Assembly (NCBI GenBank): GCA_910585485.1
Contig: CAJUEZ010000004.1
Coordinates: 8,206 to 72,205, forward strand
DNA: 64,000 nt
Source of the DNA: an uncultured Clostridia bacterium
GTDB lineage: Bacteria > Bacillota > Clostridia > UBA1381
Reading direction: 5' to 3'
How positions within the stretch are numbered: the first letter of the stretch is position 1; every line of letters starts with the position of its first letter. The position numbers and the translations under genes were made by a program. This document shows, in pieces, positions 39,075-47,169 of the stretch. A model generated the notes under the pieces. That model was not told the DNA's origin, searched no databases, and saw only the letters and a list, made by a program, of their open reading frames with translations.

Positions 39075-41195
39075 ATGGACTTTATTTTAACAGAAACAGA
39101 ATTTAACAAAGACAATATCGCATGGAACGGCAACCGTTTTCTTATCGGCAACGGTTATTTCGGCATACGCGGAACACTTGAAGAATATACAAAAAAGCAG
39201 ATGTGCGCCGTGAATTTGGCGGGTATTTATGATAGAGCAGGCGATTTGTGGCGCGAGTCCGTAAACGCACCCAATCCCATATATACATATATAAAAGTCA
39301 ATGGTAAAGCATACACCTTGCCCGATGAAAAACCCAAGTTTCATCAGCAGGAGCTTGATTTTAGATACGGCATACATTGCCGCGTTACGCGCTGGAAAAC
39401 AGAACACGGGGATATTACGGTAATATGTGAGAGATTTGCAAGCATAGCGCGTCAGCATATTATAGCTATGAAATATACGTTTTCAGCCGATTTTGACTGT
39501 GAAGCGGAAATCGTAACAGGTATAGACGGAGATGTGTGGGACATCAACGGTCCGCATTTTGTAAAGATGCAGATGGGCAGCAAGGACGGAATTGATTATG
39601 TTACAGGAATAACAGGCGAAAAGAATATATCTGTAACAGCAAAGGAATACATACGGACAGATTTCCAAGCGGAGCAGACTAATCAAAATACCGATAAATC
39701 AATATTCCGTCATATTAAATTCAATGCTAAAGCCGATAAGGAATATACCTTTGAAAAAATTGCCGAGATAACAACCTCTGCTGATGATTTCAGCGCAAAT
39801 GGCAGGATTGAAGAATTAAGCTATAGGGAATTAAAAGACGAGCATAAAGCTGAGTGGGATAAAATATGGGATATATCAGAAATTCATATTGACGGAGATG
39901 ATGAAGCGGAATATGCGCTTAATTATTCTATCTATCATCTTAACTGCATAGCTCCGAGAAATATGCAGGGAAAATCTATTCCTGCAAGAGGACTGTCAGG
40001 ACAGGTGTATAAGGGTGCGGTATTCTGGGACACGGAAATGTTTATGATAGACTATTATATACATACCGCTCCCGAAGTCGCCAAAACACTCTTGCAGTAC
40101 AGAATTGACACCATAGACGGAGCAAGAACAAAAGCAAAGGAATACAATCTTGACGGAGCGTATTACGCATGGGAAAGTCAGGAGGGCGGCTATGAGGGCT
40201 GCTCTGATTATAATGTAACAGATGTATTCACAAACCGTCCTATGAGGACGCATTTTCGTGATAAGCAGTACCACGTTTCAGCTGCTATTGTCTACGGACT
40301 TATGAAGTACATAAACGCAACAGGCGATTATGATATTTTAACCGAAGGCGCAATGGAAATGGTAATAGAATGCGCTAAGTTTTACCGCTCACTGCTGTTG
40401 AAAAAGGCGGATAAGCCGTATTATGAAATTCACGATGTTGTCGGTCCTGACGAATATCACGAGAGAGTGAACAATAACGCATATACGAACCGAATGGCGA
40501 AGTTTGTGTTTGACACAGCTCTTGAATTGTCGGAAAAATGTCCGATAAAAAGAGTATTAAAGGAAATGCTTAAAGACTCATCAAAAAATATTCTGATACA
40601 AGAACCAAACGAAAGAGGCATAATAGAGCAGTTTGACGGATATTTCATGCTGGAGGACGCAAGTATAGACACAGTGCGGTCAAGGCTTATAAATCCAAAG
40701 GAATATTGGGGCGGTGCATACGGAGTTGCGGCAGATACGCAGATAATAAAGCAGGCGGACGTTGTGGCAATGCTAAGTATGTTCAAGGATGATTATACAA
40801 AAGAAATAATGGAAAAGAACTTAAAATACTATGAACCGCGCACCGAACACGGCTCGTCATTGTCGGCGTGTATGTATTCACTGCTTGCATGTTATACAGA
40901 TAACCCAGAAATTGCATATCCGATGTTTATGAAGTCTGCAAAGGCTGACTTGACAAAAGGCGGCAAGGAATGGGCAGGTTCGATATACATAGGCGGCACA
41001 CATCCCGCAAGCGCAGGCGGTGCGTGGATAGCGGCGGTTAAAGGCTTCGCAGGTATAAGCGAGGAAAACGGACAGCTCGTATGCAGACCGAATTTGCCCG
41101 AAAAGTGGAACGTCATGAGCTTTAAGCTGATGTATAACGGAAATTTATATTCAGTTGAGATAAAAGATAAAAATGGAACAGTTTTAATGATTTGA
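39075..41195 (+). CDS. GH65 family glycoside phosphorylase
   Basis: The 706-residue protein has the GH65 order. An N-terminal beta-sandwich opens with NRFLIGNGYFGIRGTLEEY. An (alpha/alpha)6 barrel follows with catalytic Glu460 in VGPDEYHERVNNNAYTN and phosphate-binding HGSSLSACMYS, then a small C-terminal sheet. Reaction of the class: inverting phosphorolysis of an alpha-glucosyl disaccharide to beta-glucose 1-phosphate. The disaccharide (trehalose, kojibiose, nigerose, maltose or glucosyl-rhamnose) cannot be read safely by eye. Context favours a substrate tied to the rhamnose-containing glycan. No signal peptide. Confidence 0.92.
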   Translation: MDFILTETEFNKDNIAWNGNRFLIGNGYFGIRGTLEEYTKKQMCAVNLAGIYDRAGDLWRESVNAPNPIYTYIKVNGKAYTLPDEKPKFHQQELDFRYGIHCRVTRWKTEHGDITVICERFASIARQHIIAMKYTFSADFDCEAEIVTGIDGDVWDINGPHFVKMQMGSKDGIDYVTGITGEKNISVTAKEYIRTDFQAEQTNQNTDKSIFRHIKFNAKADKEYTFEKIAEITTSADDFSANGRIEELSYRELKDEHKAEWDKIWDISEIHIDGDDEAEYALNYSIYHLNCIAPRNMQGKSIPARGLSGQVYKGAVFWDTEMFMIDYYIHTAPEVAKTLLQYRIDTIDGARTKAKEYNLDGAYYAWESQEGGYEGCSDYNVTDVFTNRPMRTHFRDKQYHVSAAIVYGLMKYINATGDYDILTEGAMEMVIECAKFYRSLLLKKADKPYYEIHDVVGPDEYHERVNNNAYTNRMAKFVFDTALELSEKCPIKRVLKEMLKDSSKNILIQEPNERGIIEQFDGYFMLEDASIDTVRSRLINPKEYWGGAYGVAADTQIIKQADVVAMLSMFKDDYTKEIMEKNLKYYEPRTEHGSSLSACMYSLLACYTDNPEIAYPMFMKSAKADLTKGGKEWAGSIYIGGTHPASAGGAWIAAVKGFAGISEENGQLVCRPNLPEKWNVMSFKLMYNGNLYSVEIKDKNGTVLMI

Positions 41196-41202
41196 TAAAT
41201 GC

Positions 41203-41318
41203 TATAATATATCGCTGATTTCAGAATATACGGACTCTTGTGAATACCCCTACAAAACATAGGAATACCTCTCTCCCTCTTATGATATAAACCGTGTATT
41301 CTGTGATGAGCGATATAT
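41203..41318 (+). promoter_or_regulatory. Extended -10 promoter merged with a 27-bp inverted repeat upstream of the ROK gene
   Basis: TGCTATAAT at 41200-41208 is an extended -10 box. The segments 41207-41233 and 41292-41318 are inverted repeats pairing at 25 of 27 positions (23 Watson-Crick, two G-U). The 58-nt loop holds a small CCTA/TAGG hairpin. The right arm ends 22 nt before the ROK start codon, next to its AGGAG site. It could be a leader RNA, an operator or a small mobile repeat. Confidence 0.5.
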
Positions 41319-41340
41319 TTATATTAGGAGTGAAAATAAA

Positions 41341-42318
41341 ATGTATATAGGAATAGACTTAGGCGGCACAAACATTGCCGCAGGTGTAGTAGATGAAACA
41401 GGACGTATCATATACAAGTCATCAGTTCCGACATTAGCACAAAGACCTGTTGAGGAAATAGTTGAAGATATGGCGAATTTGTGTATTGACGTAGTAAATG
41501 GTGCAGACCGTCAAATATCAGAAATTAAGTCTATTGGAATCGGCTGTCCGGGAACAGTGGATAATAAAAACGGAATAGTCGCGTATGCGTGCAATATCCG
41601 TATGAAAAATACGGAATTGGGCGCAATGCTGGAAAAGAAGCTCGGTAAACCTGTAAACTTAGAAAATGACGCGAATGCGGCGGCATTAGGCGAATATGCC
41701 GTAAACGGTGACAATGCCGACAGCTTTGTACTGATTACGCTTGGAACAGGCGTAGGTGGCGGAGTCATTATAGACGGAAAGCCATACCGAGGCTTTAACT
41801 GTGCAGGCGGTGAGCTTGGACATATCATAATCAATGCCGATGGAGAAGAACAATGTTCCTGCGGAAATAAAGGCTGCTGGGAAGCGTATGCGTCTGTTAC
41901 GGCTTTAATACGGCAGACAAAACAAGCAATGCAGTCTGACAGTAACTCTATGATGCACAAATGGGTACAAGAGAACGGCGAGGTATCAGGAAGAACAGCT
42001 TTTGATTGTGCCAAGAAAGGTGATGAGGCAGCTACGGCAGTAGTAGAGCAGTATATTCGATATGTAGGAATGGGATTGATTTCTATACTGAATATATTTC
42101 AGCCGAGTAAAATCCTGATTGGCGGCGGCATATCCAAAGAGGGAGATTATCTGCTCAACCCACTCAGGAAGTATGTCTATGCAGGCGATTATAACAAGTA
42201 CCGAGAGAAAACAAAAATAGAAGCTGCTACGCTGTTTAATGATGCAGGAATTATAGGTGCGGCATTGAGCGTATGTGATTTACAATATTTTAAGATACAA
42301 CGGAGAATTTATGTTTGA
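41341..42318 (+). CDS. ROK-family sugar kinase (glucokinase type)
   Basis: The 325-residue protein starts with the ATP-site motif GIDLGGTNIAAGVVD. It carries the catalytic Asp in LENDANAAALGEY, the GTGVGGG loop, ELGHI, and the ROK zinc motif CSCGNKGCWEAY. Reaction: ATP-dependent phosphorylation of glucose or a related hexose. It takes the free sugar released by GH65 or the glycosidases, complementing PgmB. Upstream lies a marked inverted repeat. The last residues (LQYFKIQRRIYV) run into the start of the mobile-DNA block and may not be the original end. Confidence 0.9.
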   Translation: MYIGIDLGGTNIAAGVVDETGRIIYKSSVPTLAQRPVEEIVEDMANLCIDVVNGADRQISEIKSIGIGCPGTVDNKNGIVAYACNIRMKNTELGAMLEKKLGKPVNLENDANAAALGEYAVNGDNADSFVLITLGTGVGGGVIIDGKPYRGFNCAGGELGHIIINADGEEQCSCGNKGCWEAYASVTALIRQTKQAMQSDSNSMMHKWVQENGEVSGRTAFDCAKKGDEAATAVVEQYIRYVGMGLISILNIFQPSKILIGGGISKEGDYLLNPLRKYVYAGDYNKYREKTKIEAATLFNDAGIIGAALSVCDLQYFKIQRRIYV

Positions 42319-42369
42319 TTTATCCTATGATGATAAAGAAATACAACGATTAGTGTTTCACAAATACAA

Positions 42370-42525
42370 GTGCTGAAATATTATGAATGGTATATTAATA
42401 AAGTTTCTGCGGTTACAGTCAGGGACAGACGAGGGAATTTACACAGATATATAGATGAAGATTTTAAGTCCGAAGTACAAATAAAGTACCTTGAGTCACT
42501 TTCAAAATGTAAGATAACAAAGTGA
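42370..42525 (+). pseudogene. Degenerate copy of the conjugative-element HTH protein
   Basis: The 51-codon frame, starting at a GTG without a ribosome site, reads VLKYYEWYINKVSAVTV... and ends SLSKCKITK. It aligns throughout with the intact gene at 42562 (LQRYNKYINKVSTVTS... ELSKCEVR) but has lost the N-terminal part. This is a decayed tandem duplicate. Confidence 0.65.
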
Positions 42526-42561
42526 TTGACGTGAAAATTTACAGGAGGAAAATATAAAAAC

Positions 42562-42786
42562 ATGATATTTGTGGATCTTAAAAATGAGATTGCTGAGAAA
42601 GCAATTAATGGTAATCATAAGGCACAGGAGTATCTTTTGCAGCGCTATAACAAATATATAAACAAAGTATCAACCGTGACTTCATTTAACAAATATGGAG
42701 TACCGTGTAAATATGTAGATGAAGATTTAAAAGCGGAGGTTCAAATGAAATATTTAACAGAACTTTCAAAATGCGAGGTAAGATAA
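42562..42786 (+). CDS. Small HTH_16-type protein of conjugative elements
   Basis: The 74-residue product has a good AGGAGG site. Layout KAINGNHKAQEYLLQRYNKYI followed by KYVDEDLKAEVQMKYLTEL matches the small helix-turn-helix proteins encoded on Tn916/Tn1549-type elements, which resemble region 2 of sigma factors. Known members sit in the regulation module of such elements. No relaxase, coupling protein or integrase is nearby, so this is an element remnant. Confidence 0.7.
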   Translation: MIFVDLKNEIAEKAINGNHKAQEYLLQRYNKYINKVSTVTSFNKYGVPCKYVDEDLKAEVQMKYLTELSKCEVR

Positions 42787-42835
42787 CGGTAAAGGAAGGG
42801 TTAATCCGATACAAATGTAAAAAAGGGGATTTACA

Positions 42836-43222
42836 ATGAGTGAGGAAAGAAAAATATCGGAAGTGATTGCGGATTTTGTTAAGTTTTTGAATAATGCGCA
42901 GTTTTCCTATACATATATGTTGGAGAAGATGGGAGAACAAGATAAGATAACACAGGATATTTTACATCAGTTGGAACTTGAGAATTTGAAGTATAACGAA
43001 CGTGCTAAACTTGCTACACATCTTGCTGCGGCAAGAAAACATCGCCGGATATTCAAGGATAGTGTGGAAGAGTTGGAGCCGATAGCAGAATTTCTGGAAG
43101 AAAATAAAAAGCTGCTGAACAATTTCGGCGCGCTTGTTGGTGCAGTGCGGAAACAGGAAAAATATCATTCAAACCGACAGTATTACCCGAGAATTATTCA
43201 GAAAGAAAATGAGAATATATGA
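42836..43222 (+). CDS. Conserved helical protein of unknown function, mobile-element associated
   Basis: 128 residues, all helical, with KITQDILHQLELENLKYNER and RAKLATHLAAARKHRRIFKD as the most conserved-looking parts. I know similar proteins only from Clostridia accessory regions and cannot assign a function. It has a GGGGAT-type ribosome site and lies between the HTH gene and the IS21 remnant in the same direction. The Arg/His-rich central helix could contact nucleic acid. Confidence 0.55.
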   Translation: MSEERKISEVIADFVKFLNNAQFSYTYMLEKMGEQDKITQDILHQLELENLKYNERAKLATHLAAARKHRRIFKDSVEELEPIAEFLEENKKLLNNFGALVGAVRKQEKYHSNRQYYPRIIQKENENI

Positions 43223-43256
43223 GTTATAGCGGTCTTGAATGCAGGAGGTATGTTTT

Positions 43257-44651
43257 ATGTTATCAATGAAGAAAATAGATTTAATTCGGAAGTATAAATT
43301 TGATTTGGACATGCCTGTAAGAACGATAAGCTATAAATTAGACGTGTCTCCGACAAGTATATATAAATATTTGAGAACAGATGATTTTTCTGAAATGCTG
43401 AAAAAACCAAGAAAGAAACGTCCGAGTAAAATGGAAAAGTACGAGCCGATTATCAGGGAATGGCTTATTGAGGATAAAACGCGGCATTACAAGCAGCGTC
43501 ATACTGCGAAACGTGTATATGACAGATTGAATGAGATGTACGATGATTTTGATGTGTGCTATTCTACGGTTGCAGCAACATTCAGAAGGATAAAATCGGA
43601 AGTATACTACGTTTGCAGAGAATACGCTCCATTAAGGCATATACCCGGAGAAGCGCAGGTTGATTTGGGAAATTGTAATTTTGTTGAAAATGGTATTAAA
43701 TATAAAGGATACTATATTGTTATGTCATTTCCATATAGTAATATAGCATTCTGTCAATTGCTGAAATCCAAAAATGTTCAATGTATTGTACAGGGAATGA
43801 AGAATATTTTTGAATTCATTGGCGGAGTGCCTCATGAGATTACGTTTGATAATGAAAGCGGTATTGTAAAGTGTTTAGGTGAAAAGATAACTAAACGTGT
43901 AGAAAATGAGTTGTTTCTGCGGTTTAAAAATCACTACGATTTTCGATGTAAATATTGTAACAGTCACTCTCCAAATCAAAAGGGACACGTTGAAGGCAAG
44001 ATTGGATATTTGAGACGGAATCTGTTTGTACCGTAGCCTGACATGCAGAATATTGATGAATGTAACAAAGAATTATTAAATCAATGTATGAGATTGCATA
44101 ACAGAAAACACCATCGTACAAAGAAAAGTATAATAGAGATGTTTGATTGTGATAAACAGGCTTTGTTAAAATTACCAGAGAAGGACTTTGAAGTGGTTAC
44201 CTGTATTGTACGTAAGGCAGATAGGGAAGGACGGGTACGATTCAACGGACAGCGGATATATTATCTTGAGCCGAAATATGCTAACAGGAAAGTGCAAGTC
44301 AAATTGAGCTATAACAAGGTTGTTTTCTACGATAAAGAACTAAACAAGATTGCGGAATTTGACAGGTTGTATGGTGACAAAAATTATACGGCAATTCACT
44401 GGGAACAGTGGCTGCCTACTTTGTCAAGGAGACCAAACAGTCTGTTTCATTCATCATTTGCGGACATGTTTACCGAGAGGTTAAGACAATTTCTCTTAGG
44501 CGGAACAGCCAAACTGAGAGGTGTATATATGAAAGCACTGTGTGAGCTGACAAAAACAATGGCATTGGATAAGGCATTAGGCATTGCCGATAAAGCAGCG
44601 GGACAAGCATTTGAAGAAATAGATGATATATTACAGCTTGCCGGTGTATAG
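43257..44651 (+). pseudogene. istA: IS21-family transposase IstA, interrupted by an in-frame TAG
   Basis: The frame runs from 43257 (GGAGG 8 nt upstream) to 44651 with a single TAG at 44034-44036. Read through it gives a 464-residue IstA: N-terminal helix-turn-helix (PVRTISYKLDVSPTSIYKYL), then a DDE integrase core with Asp in EAQVDLGN, Asp in TFDNESG and Glu in KGHVEGKIGYLRR. The stop sits just after LRRNLFVP, where IstA normally continues with VP. The ATPase partner istB is absent and no terminal repeats were found by eye. So the element is immobile on two counts. Confidence 0.82.
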
Positions 44652-44682
44652 CTAAGCGTAATTTTAAATAAATTTATAACAG

Positions 44683-44714
44683 CCTGAATAAAAATATATT
44701 TAGGTTTTAATTTT
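44683..44714 (+). terminator. Terminator after the IS21 remnant
   Basis: CCTGAATA and TATTTAGG pair with one G-U around a 6-nt loop, followed by TTTTAATTTT. Confidence 0.6.
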
Positions 44715-44757
44715 CGTGTTTTTTACAAGGTTGAATTGAGGAAAATTATTAGGGCAG

Positions 44758-44786
44758 TTGATTTTATGCGTTATTTGTGGTATAAT
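44758..44786 (+). promoter_or_regulatory. Promoter of the vbhA-fic operon
   Basis: TTGATT, 17 nt, TATAAT, with AGGAGTG and the vbhA start 40 nt downstream. Confidence 0.65.
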
Positions 44787-44826
44787 ATTTATAGTTATGT
44801 TATTAAATTATAGGAGTGTGATAACT

Positions 44827-44994
44827 ATGAGTGAGGCGGAAAGAATTGTTGCTAATGTAAACGCATCAATGGCAATGGAAGGAATGCCGTTGACAGAGGA
44901 TGAAAAAAATCGTATTAAGGACTGCATTGAGGGAAGAAAGTCTTTTGATGAAGAAATAAAGAAGCTTGTGGAATATTATAAAAAAGCAGTATGA
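44827..44994 (+). CDS. vbhA: VbhA-like antitoxin of a Fic toxin-antitoxin pair
   Basis: The start at 44827 follows AGGAGTGTGATAACT and lies after a clear promoter; the frame continues upstream to 44758 but without a site. The 55-residue product carries the Fic-inhibition motif (S/T)-x3-E-(G/N) as SMAMEG, where the Glu blocks ATP binding in the partner's active site. The rest (EEIKKLVEYYKKAV) fits VbhA. Its stop overlaps the fic start as ATGA. Confidence 0.85.
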   Translation: MSEAERIVANVNASMAMEGMPLTEDEKNRIKDCIEGRKSFDEEIKKLVEYYKKAV

Positions 44995-45617
44995 ACAATA
45001 AATATTATTATGAATATGAGTGGGACAGCAAATACTGTTATCCGAAATCTTATGTGTTAAAGAATAAATTAAATATAAAAGTTCAGGAAGAACTTGATGA
45101 AGCTGAACGCGCAATCACATCTATAAAAACCTCACAGGCTGTTGTAAGCAAAATAGAAGGAGATTTTGATTTTGAACATTTAAAAAGAATTCATCGTTTT
45201 CTGTTTGAGGATATATATGATTGGGCAGGCTGCGTTCGTACTGTTAATATTTCAAAGGGTAATCAGTTTTGCAGATTTGATTATATAGAACAGCAGATTA
45301 ACCAGTTGTTTGATAAGCTGAAAAATGAAAACTATTTGCTTGATTGTAGCAATAAAGAGGAAATAGGAAAGAGGCTTGCATATTATTTAAGTGAGATAAA
45401 TGTTATACATCCTTTTAGAGAAGGCAACGGGCGAACACAGAGAATGTTTATAGAATATCTTGCGCATAATGCCGGATATGTTATTGACTTTGCCAAAATC
45501 AGCAGTGATGATATGCTTGAAGCGAGAGCGCGAGCATATGCTTGTGACTATGATATGATGGAGAAAATTATAACAGAGGCTCTATTAGATAAAAATGAAT
45601 TTTCTATGCTAAAGTAG
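44991..45617 (+). CDS. fic: Fic-domain AMP-transferase toxin (VbhT type)
   Basis: The 208-residue single-domain protein has the complete Fic active site HPFREGNGRT (His140 catalytic) and upstream FLFEDIYDWAGCVRT, the usual substrate flap region. Known role: transfers AMP from ATP to hydroxyl groups of target proteins; VbhT-type toxins inactivate DNA gyrase and topoisomerase IV. The antitoxin gene precedes it with a 4-nt overlap. The system sits in the mobile remnant, consistent with an addiction module. Confidence 0.9.
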   Translation: MNNKYYYEYEWDSKYCYPKSYVLKNKLNIKVQEELDEAERAITSIKTSQAVVSKIEGDFDFEHLKRIHRFLFEDIYDWAGCVRTVNISKGNQFCRFDYIEQQINQLFDKLKNENYLLDCSNKEEIGKRLAYYLSEINVIHPFREGNGRTQRMFIEYLAHNAGYVIDFAKISSDDMLEARARAYACDYDMMEKIITEALLDKNEFSMLK

Positions 45618-45692
45618 GTGTCAATGAGGTTCAGGACGAGCTACCTTTTATATTCGGCGCAATTCACAATAAATACTGAAAGGAAATAAAAG

Positions 45693-45914
45693 ATGTCAAA
45701 GCAGAAAAATATTCAAATTACAATGTCAGACAATTTATATGCTGAACTTACCATGGTTTTAAAAGAAAATGATTTGACAATAGAGCAGGCATTAACAATG
45801 TTTTTGAAGTGGTGTGTCGCATATCCTCAAATTGCATCAAAATGGCTTAAAGAGAATAGGAAATTAGCAGAGGAGAATAATGATGAGTCAATTACAGTAT
45901 TTGAATTGGATTAG
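45693..45914 (+). CDS. RelB/DinJ-like ribbon-helix-helix antitoxin
   Basis: The 73-residue product starts MSKQKNIQITMSDNLYAE, the beta strand of an RHH domain, followed by helix LTIEQALTMFLKWCVAY. That is the layout of RelB/DinJ proteins. A ribosome site (AAGGAAA) lies 9 nt upstream. The next gene overlaps its end. No RelE or other toxin follows, so it is an orphan antitoxin or pairs with an unrecognised partner. Confidence 0.6.
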   Translation: MSKQKNIQITMSDNLYAELTMVLKENDLTIEQALTMFLKWCVAYPQIASKWLKENRKLAEENNDESITVFELD

Positions 45915-46077
45915 TGAAAAGGAATTTTGCGAACATATAGAAGATGAGAATTTCTGTAAGGTTTACGGTAATCCTTCATTTATAAAAAGCGATAACGGAC
46001 AAGGTCTTGTTTGCATGTCAATGGAATATTATGAACGAATTACAGGTGAAAAAATTGATTTTTCAAGAGAAATATAA
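45883..46077 (+). CDS. Phd/YefM-like small protein, possible antitoxin
   Basis: ATGs at 45880 and 45883 are both possible; AGGAG is 7 nt before the second. The 64-residue product has YGNPSFIKSDNGQGLVCMSMEYYERITG, which resembles the core of Phd/YefM antitoxins (small residue-rich strand, then VLMS-x-x-x-YE). It lacks a clear toxin-binding tail. It overlaps the RelB-like gene by 32 nt. Confidence 0.5.
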   Translation: MSQLQYLNWISEKEFCEHIEDENFCKVYGNPSFIKSDNGQGLVCMSMEYYERITGEKIDFSREI

Positions 46078-46164
46078 TTGTGATGTTAAGCAATATGAGG
46101 ATATGGTGATGGCATGGTGATTTTCACAGAAGGTCATCAAAGTAATGCATTGATGGAATTGTAG

Positions 46165-46400
46165 ACCATAGCATATCATTCAAGAGAAAATCAGTCGGAT
46201 GTGGTAATATTCGAACAATGTGGGTGTTATTATTGCGTAAAAATATTTGGCTCAGAAGAGATTACGGAATTTGTACAGGGAAAAGTTTTTCAACAGCAGT
46301 ATGCCCATATTGCGGAAGGCAGACAATTCTTCCGGAACATCCTGATTATGCATTGGTAAAGAGTACACTTGTAGAAATGAATCACAGGTACTTTAAATAA
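46165..46400 (+). pseudogene. Zinc-ribbon protein with two CxxC pairs, broken by a one-base deletion
   Basis: Frame 1 encodes IFEQCGCYYCVKIFGSEEI and frame 3 encodes FSTAVCPYCGRQTILPEH and on to a stop at 46400. Adding one G to the GGG run near 46279 joins them into the known layout C-x-x-C, about 20 residues, CPYCG, then a helical end. Such small proteins are common in Clostridia with no known function. The 5' end also lacks a good start codon. The gene is either dead or affected by a sequence error. Confidence 0.6.
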
Positions 46401-46507
46401 AAAAATAGTGTGTTTTCTAAAGTAAAAATGGACACAATTATAATGAAATATATGGGGACATTTGAGGATTCAAAATCAATCCTTGAATGTCTTTTTTCGC
46501 ATAGGAA

Positions 46508-46861
46508 GGGGGCATCAGAATCTTACAAAAGGAGAAAGAAGAAGACCGCCGCCCAGCCTTTCGTAAATTTTCGCAAAATTAGAAGGGCGGCAAATTTATT
46601 GAGGACTTAAAAAAGTTGCCGCCGGAAACGATCATCGAAAACTCATATAAAAAAGTAATATATGAGGATATTGTAGGGTTATTTGAAGAAGATGACAGTT
46701 TTCTTAACAGGAAACAGTTGATAACTCTGCTTGAATTCAAATGCCCGTTATATATCTGTTATGATGCATGGATGGATACGGATTATTCGTATATGGATAT
46801 GCTCCGTGATGCAATAATGGAACGCGCTGATGATGAAATAAAAGAAATAAAAGCAACATAA
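46508..46861 (+). pseudogene. Remnant of an accessory-element protein with in-frame TAG and no start codon
   Basis: One frame reads LQKEKEEDRRPAFRKFSQ, then TAG at 46580-46582, then KGGKFIEDLKKLPPETIIEN and an 82-residue acidic helical stretch to the stop. The second half alone could be translated only from a TTG at 46616 without a ribosome site. The layout (FIEDLKxLPPExII, then SYMDMLRDAI) resembles proteins of conjugative elements (DUF3848-like), but I am not certain. A terminator follows. Confidence 0.45.
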
Positions 46862-46891
46862 AGAATAAGGAAAATTAACGGTGTGAAAAAT

Positions 46892-46933
46892 AAGTGATAT
46901 GGCGAAAGATTTCGTTATATCACTTGTTTTTTT
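46892..46933 (+). terminator. Terminator closing the mobile remnant
   Basis: AAGTGATAT and ATATCACTT, 9 bp, with an inner CGAAA/TTTCG stem, then G and seven T. Confidence 0.85.
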
Positions 46934-46944
46934 ATTATATTTTA

Positions 46945-46973
46945 TTGACATATTCCAAGAAATATAGTATAAT
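46945..46973 (+). promoter_or_regulatory. Consensus sigma-A promoter driving a short RNA cassette
   Basis: TTGACA, 17 nt, TATAAT: a full consensus match on both boxes, the strongest promoter seen in the window. Confidence 0.8.
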
Positions 46974-46979
46974 AATATT

Positions 46980-47152
46980 AATGACAGGCAACAGGTGTGT
47001 CTGTTTAAGCGCAGATGTATATTGGCGCGCCGATATGCGTTGATATACGGAGCTTTCGGGAGGGGTTTGTGTAGTGTAACCTCAAATCGGCTTAGGCTAT
47101 TGCTGAAAGAAAATACACTGAAAACTGCTCCGCATTGCGGGGCAGTTTTTGT
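46980..47152 (+). ncRNA. Candidate structured RNA between a consensus promoter and a terminator, upstream of a PBECR4 nuclease
   Basis: About 170 nt with no credible coding frame. Hairpins seen: AACAG/CTGTT at the 5' side, a near-perfect ATATTGG-CGCG-CCGATAT stem, a GAGG...CCTC stem, and at the 3' end the terminator 47122-47152 (AACTGCTCCGC-ATT-GCGGGGCAGTT, then TTT). The PBECR4 start codon follows 18 nt later. I cannot match it to 6S, SRP, tmRNA or a known riboswitch. It could be a free RNA, an attenuating leader, or an RNA partner of the nuclease. Confidence 0.5.
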
Positions 47153-47169
47153 TATGAAAGGATTTTGTT

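Noticed and set aside
46410..46610. 66-codon frame MFSKVKMDTIIMKYM...
   Set aside because: No ribosome site, and its second half overlaps, in another frame, a stretch that reads as a recognisable protein remnant.
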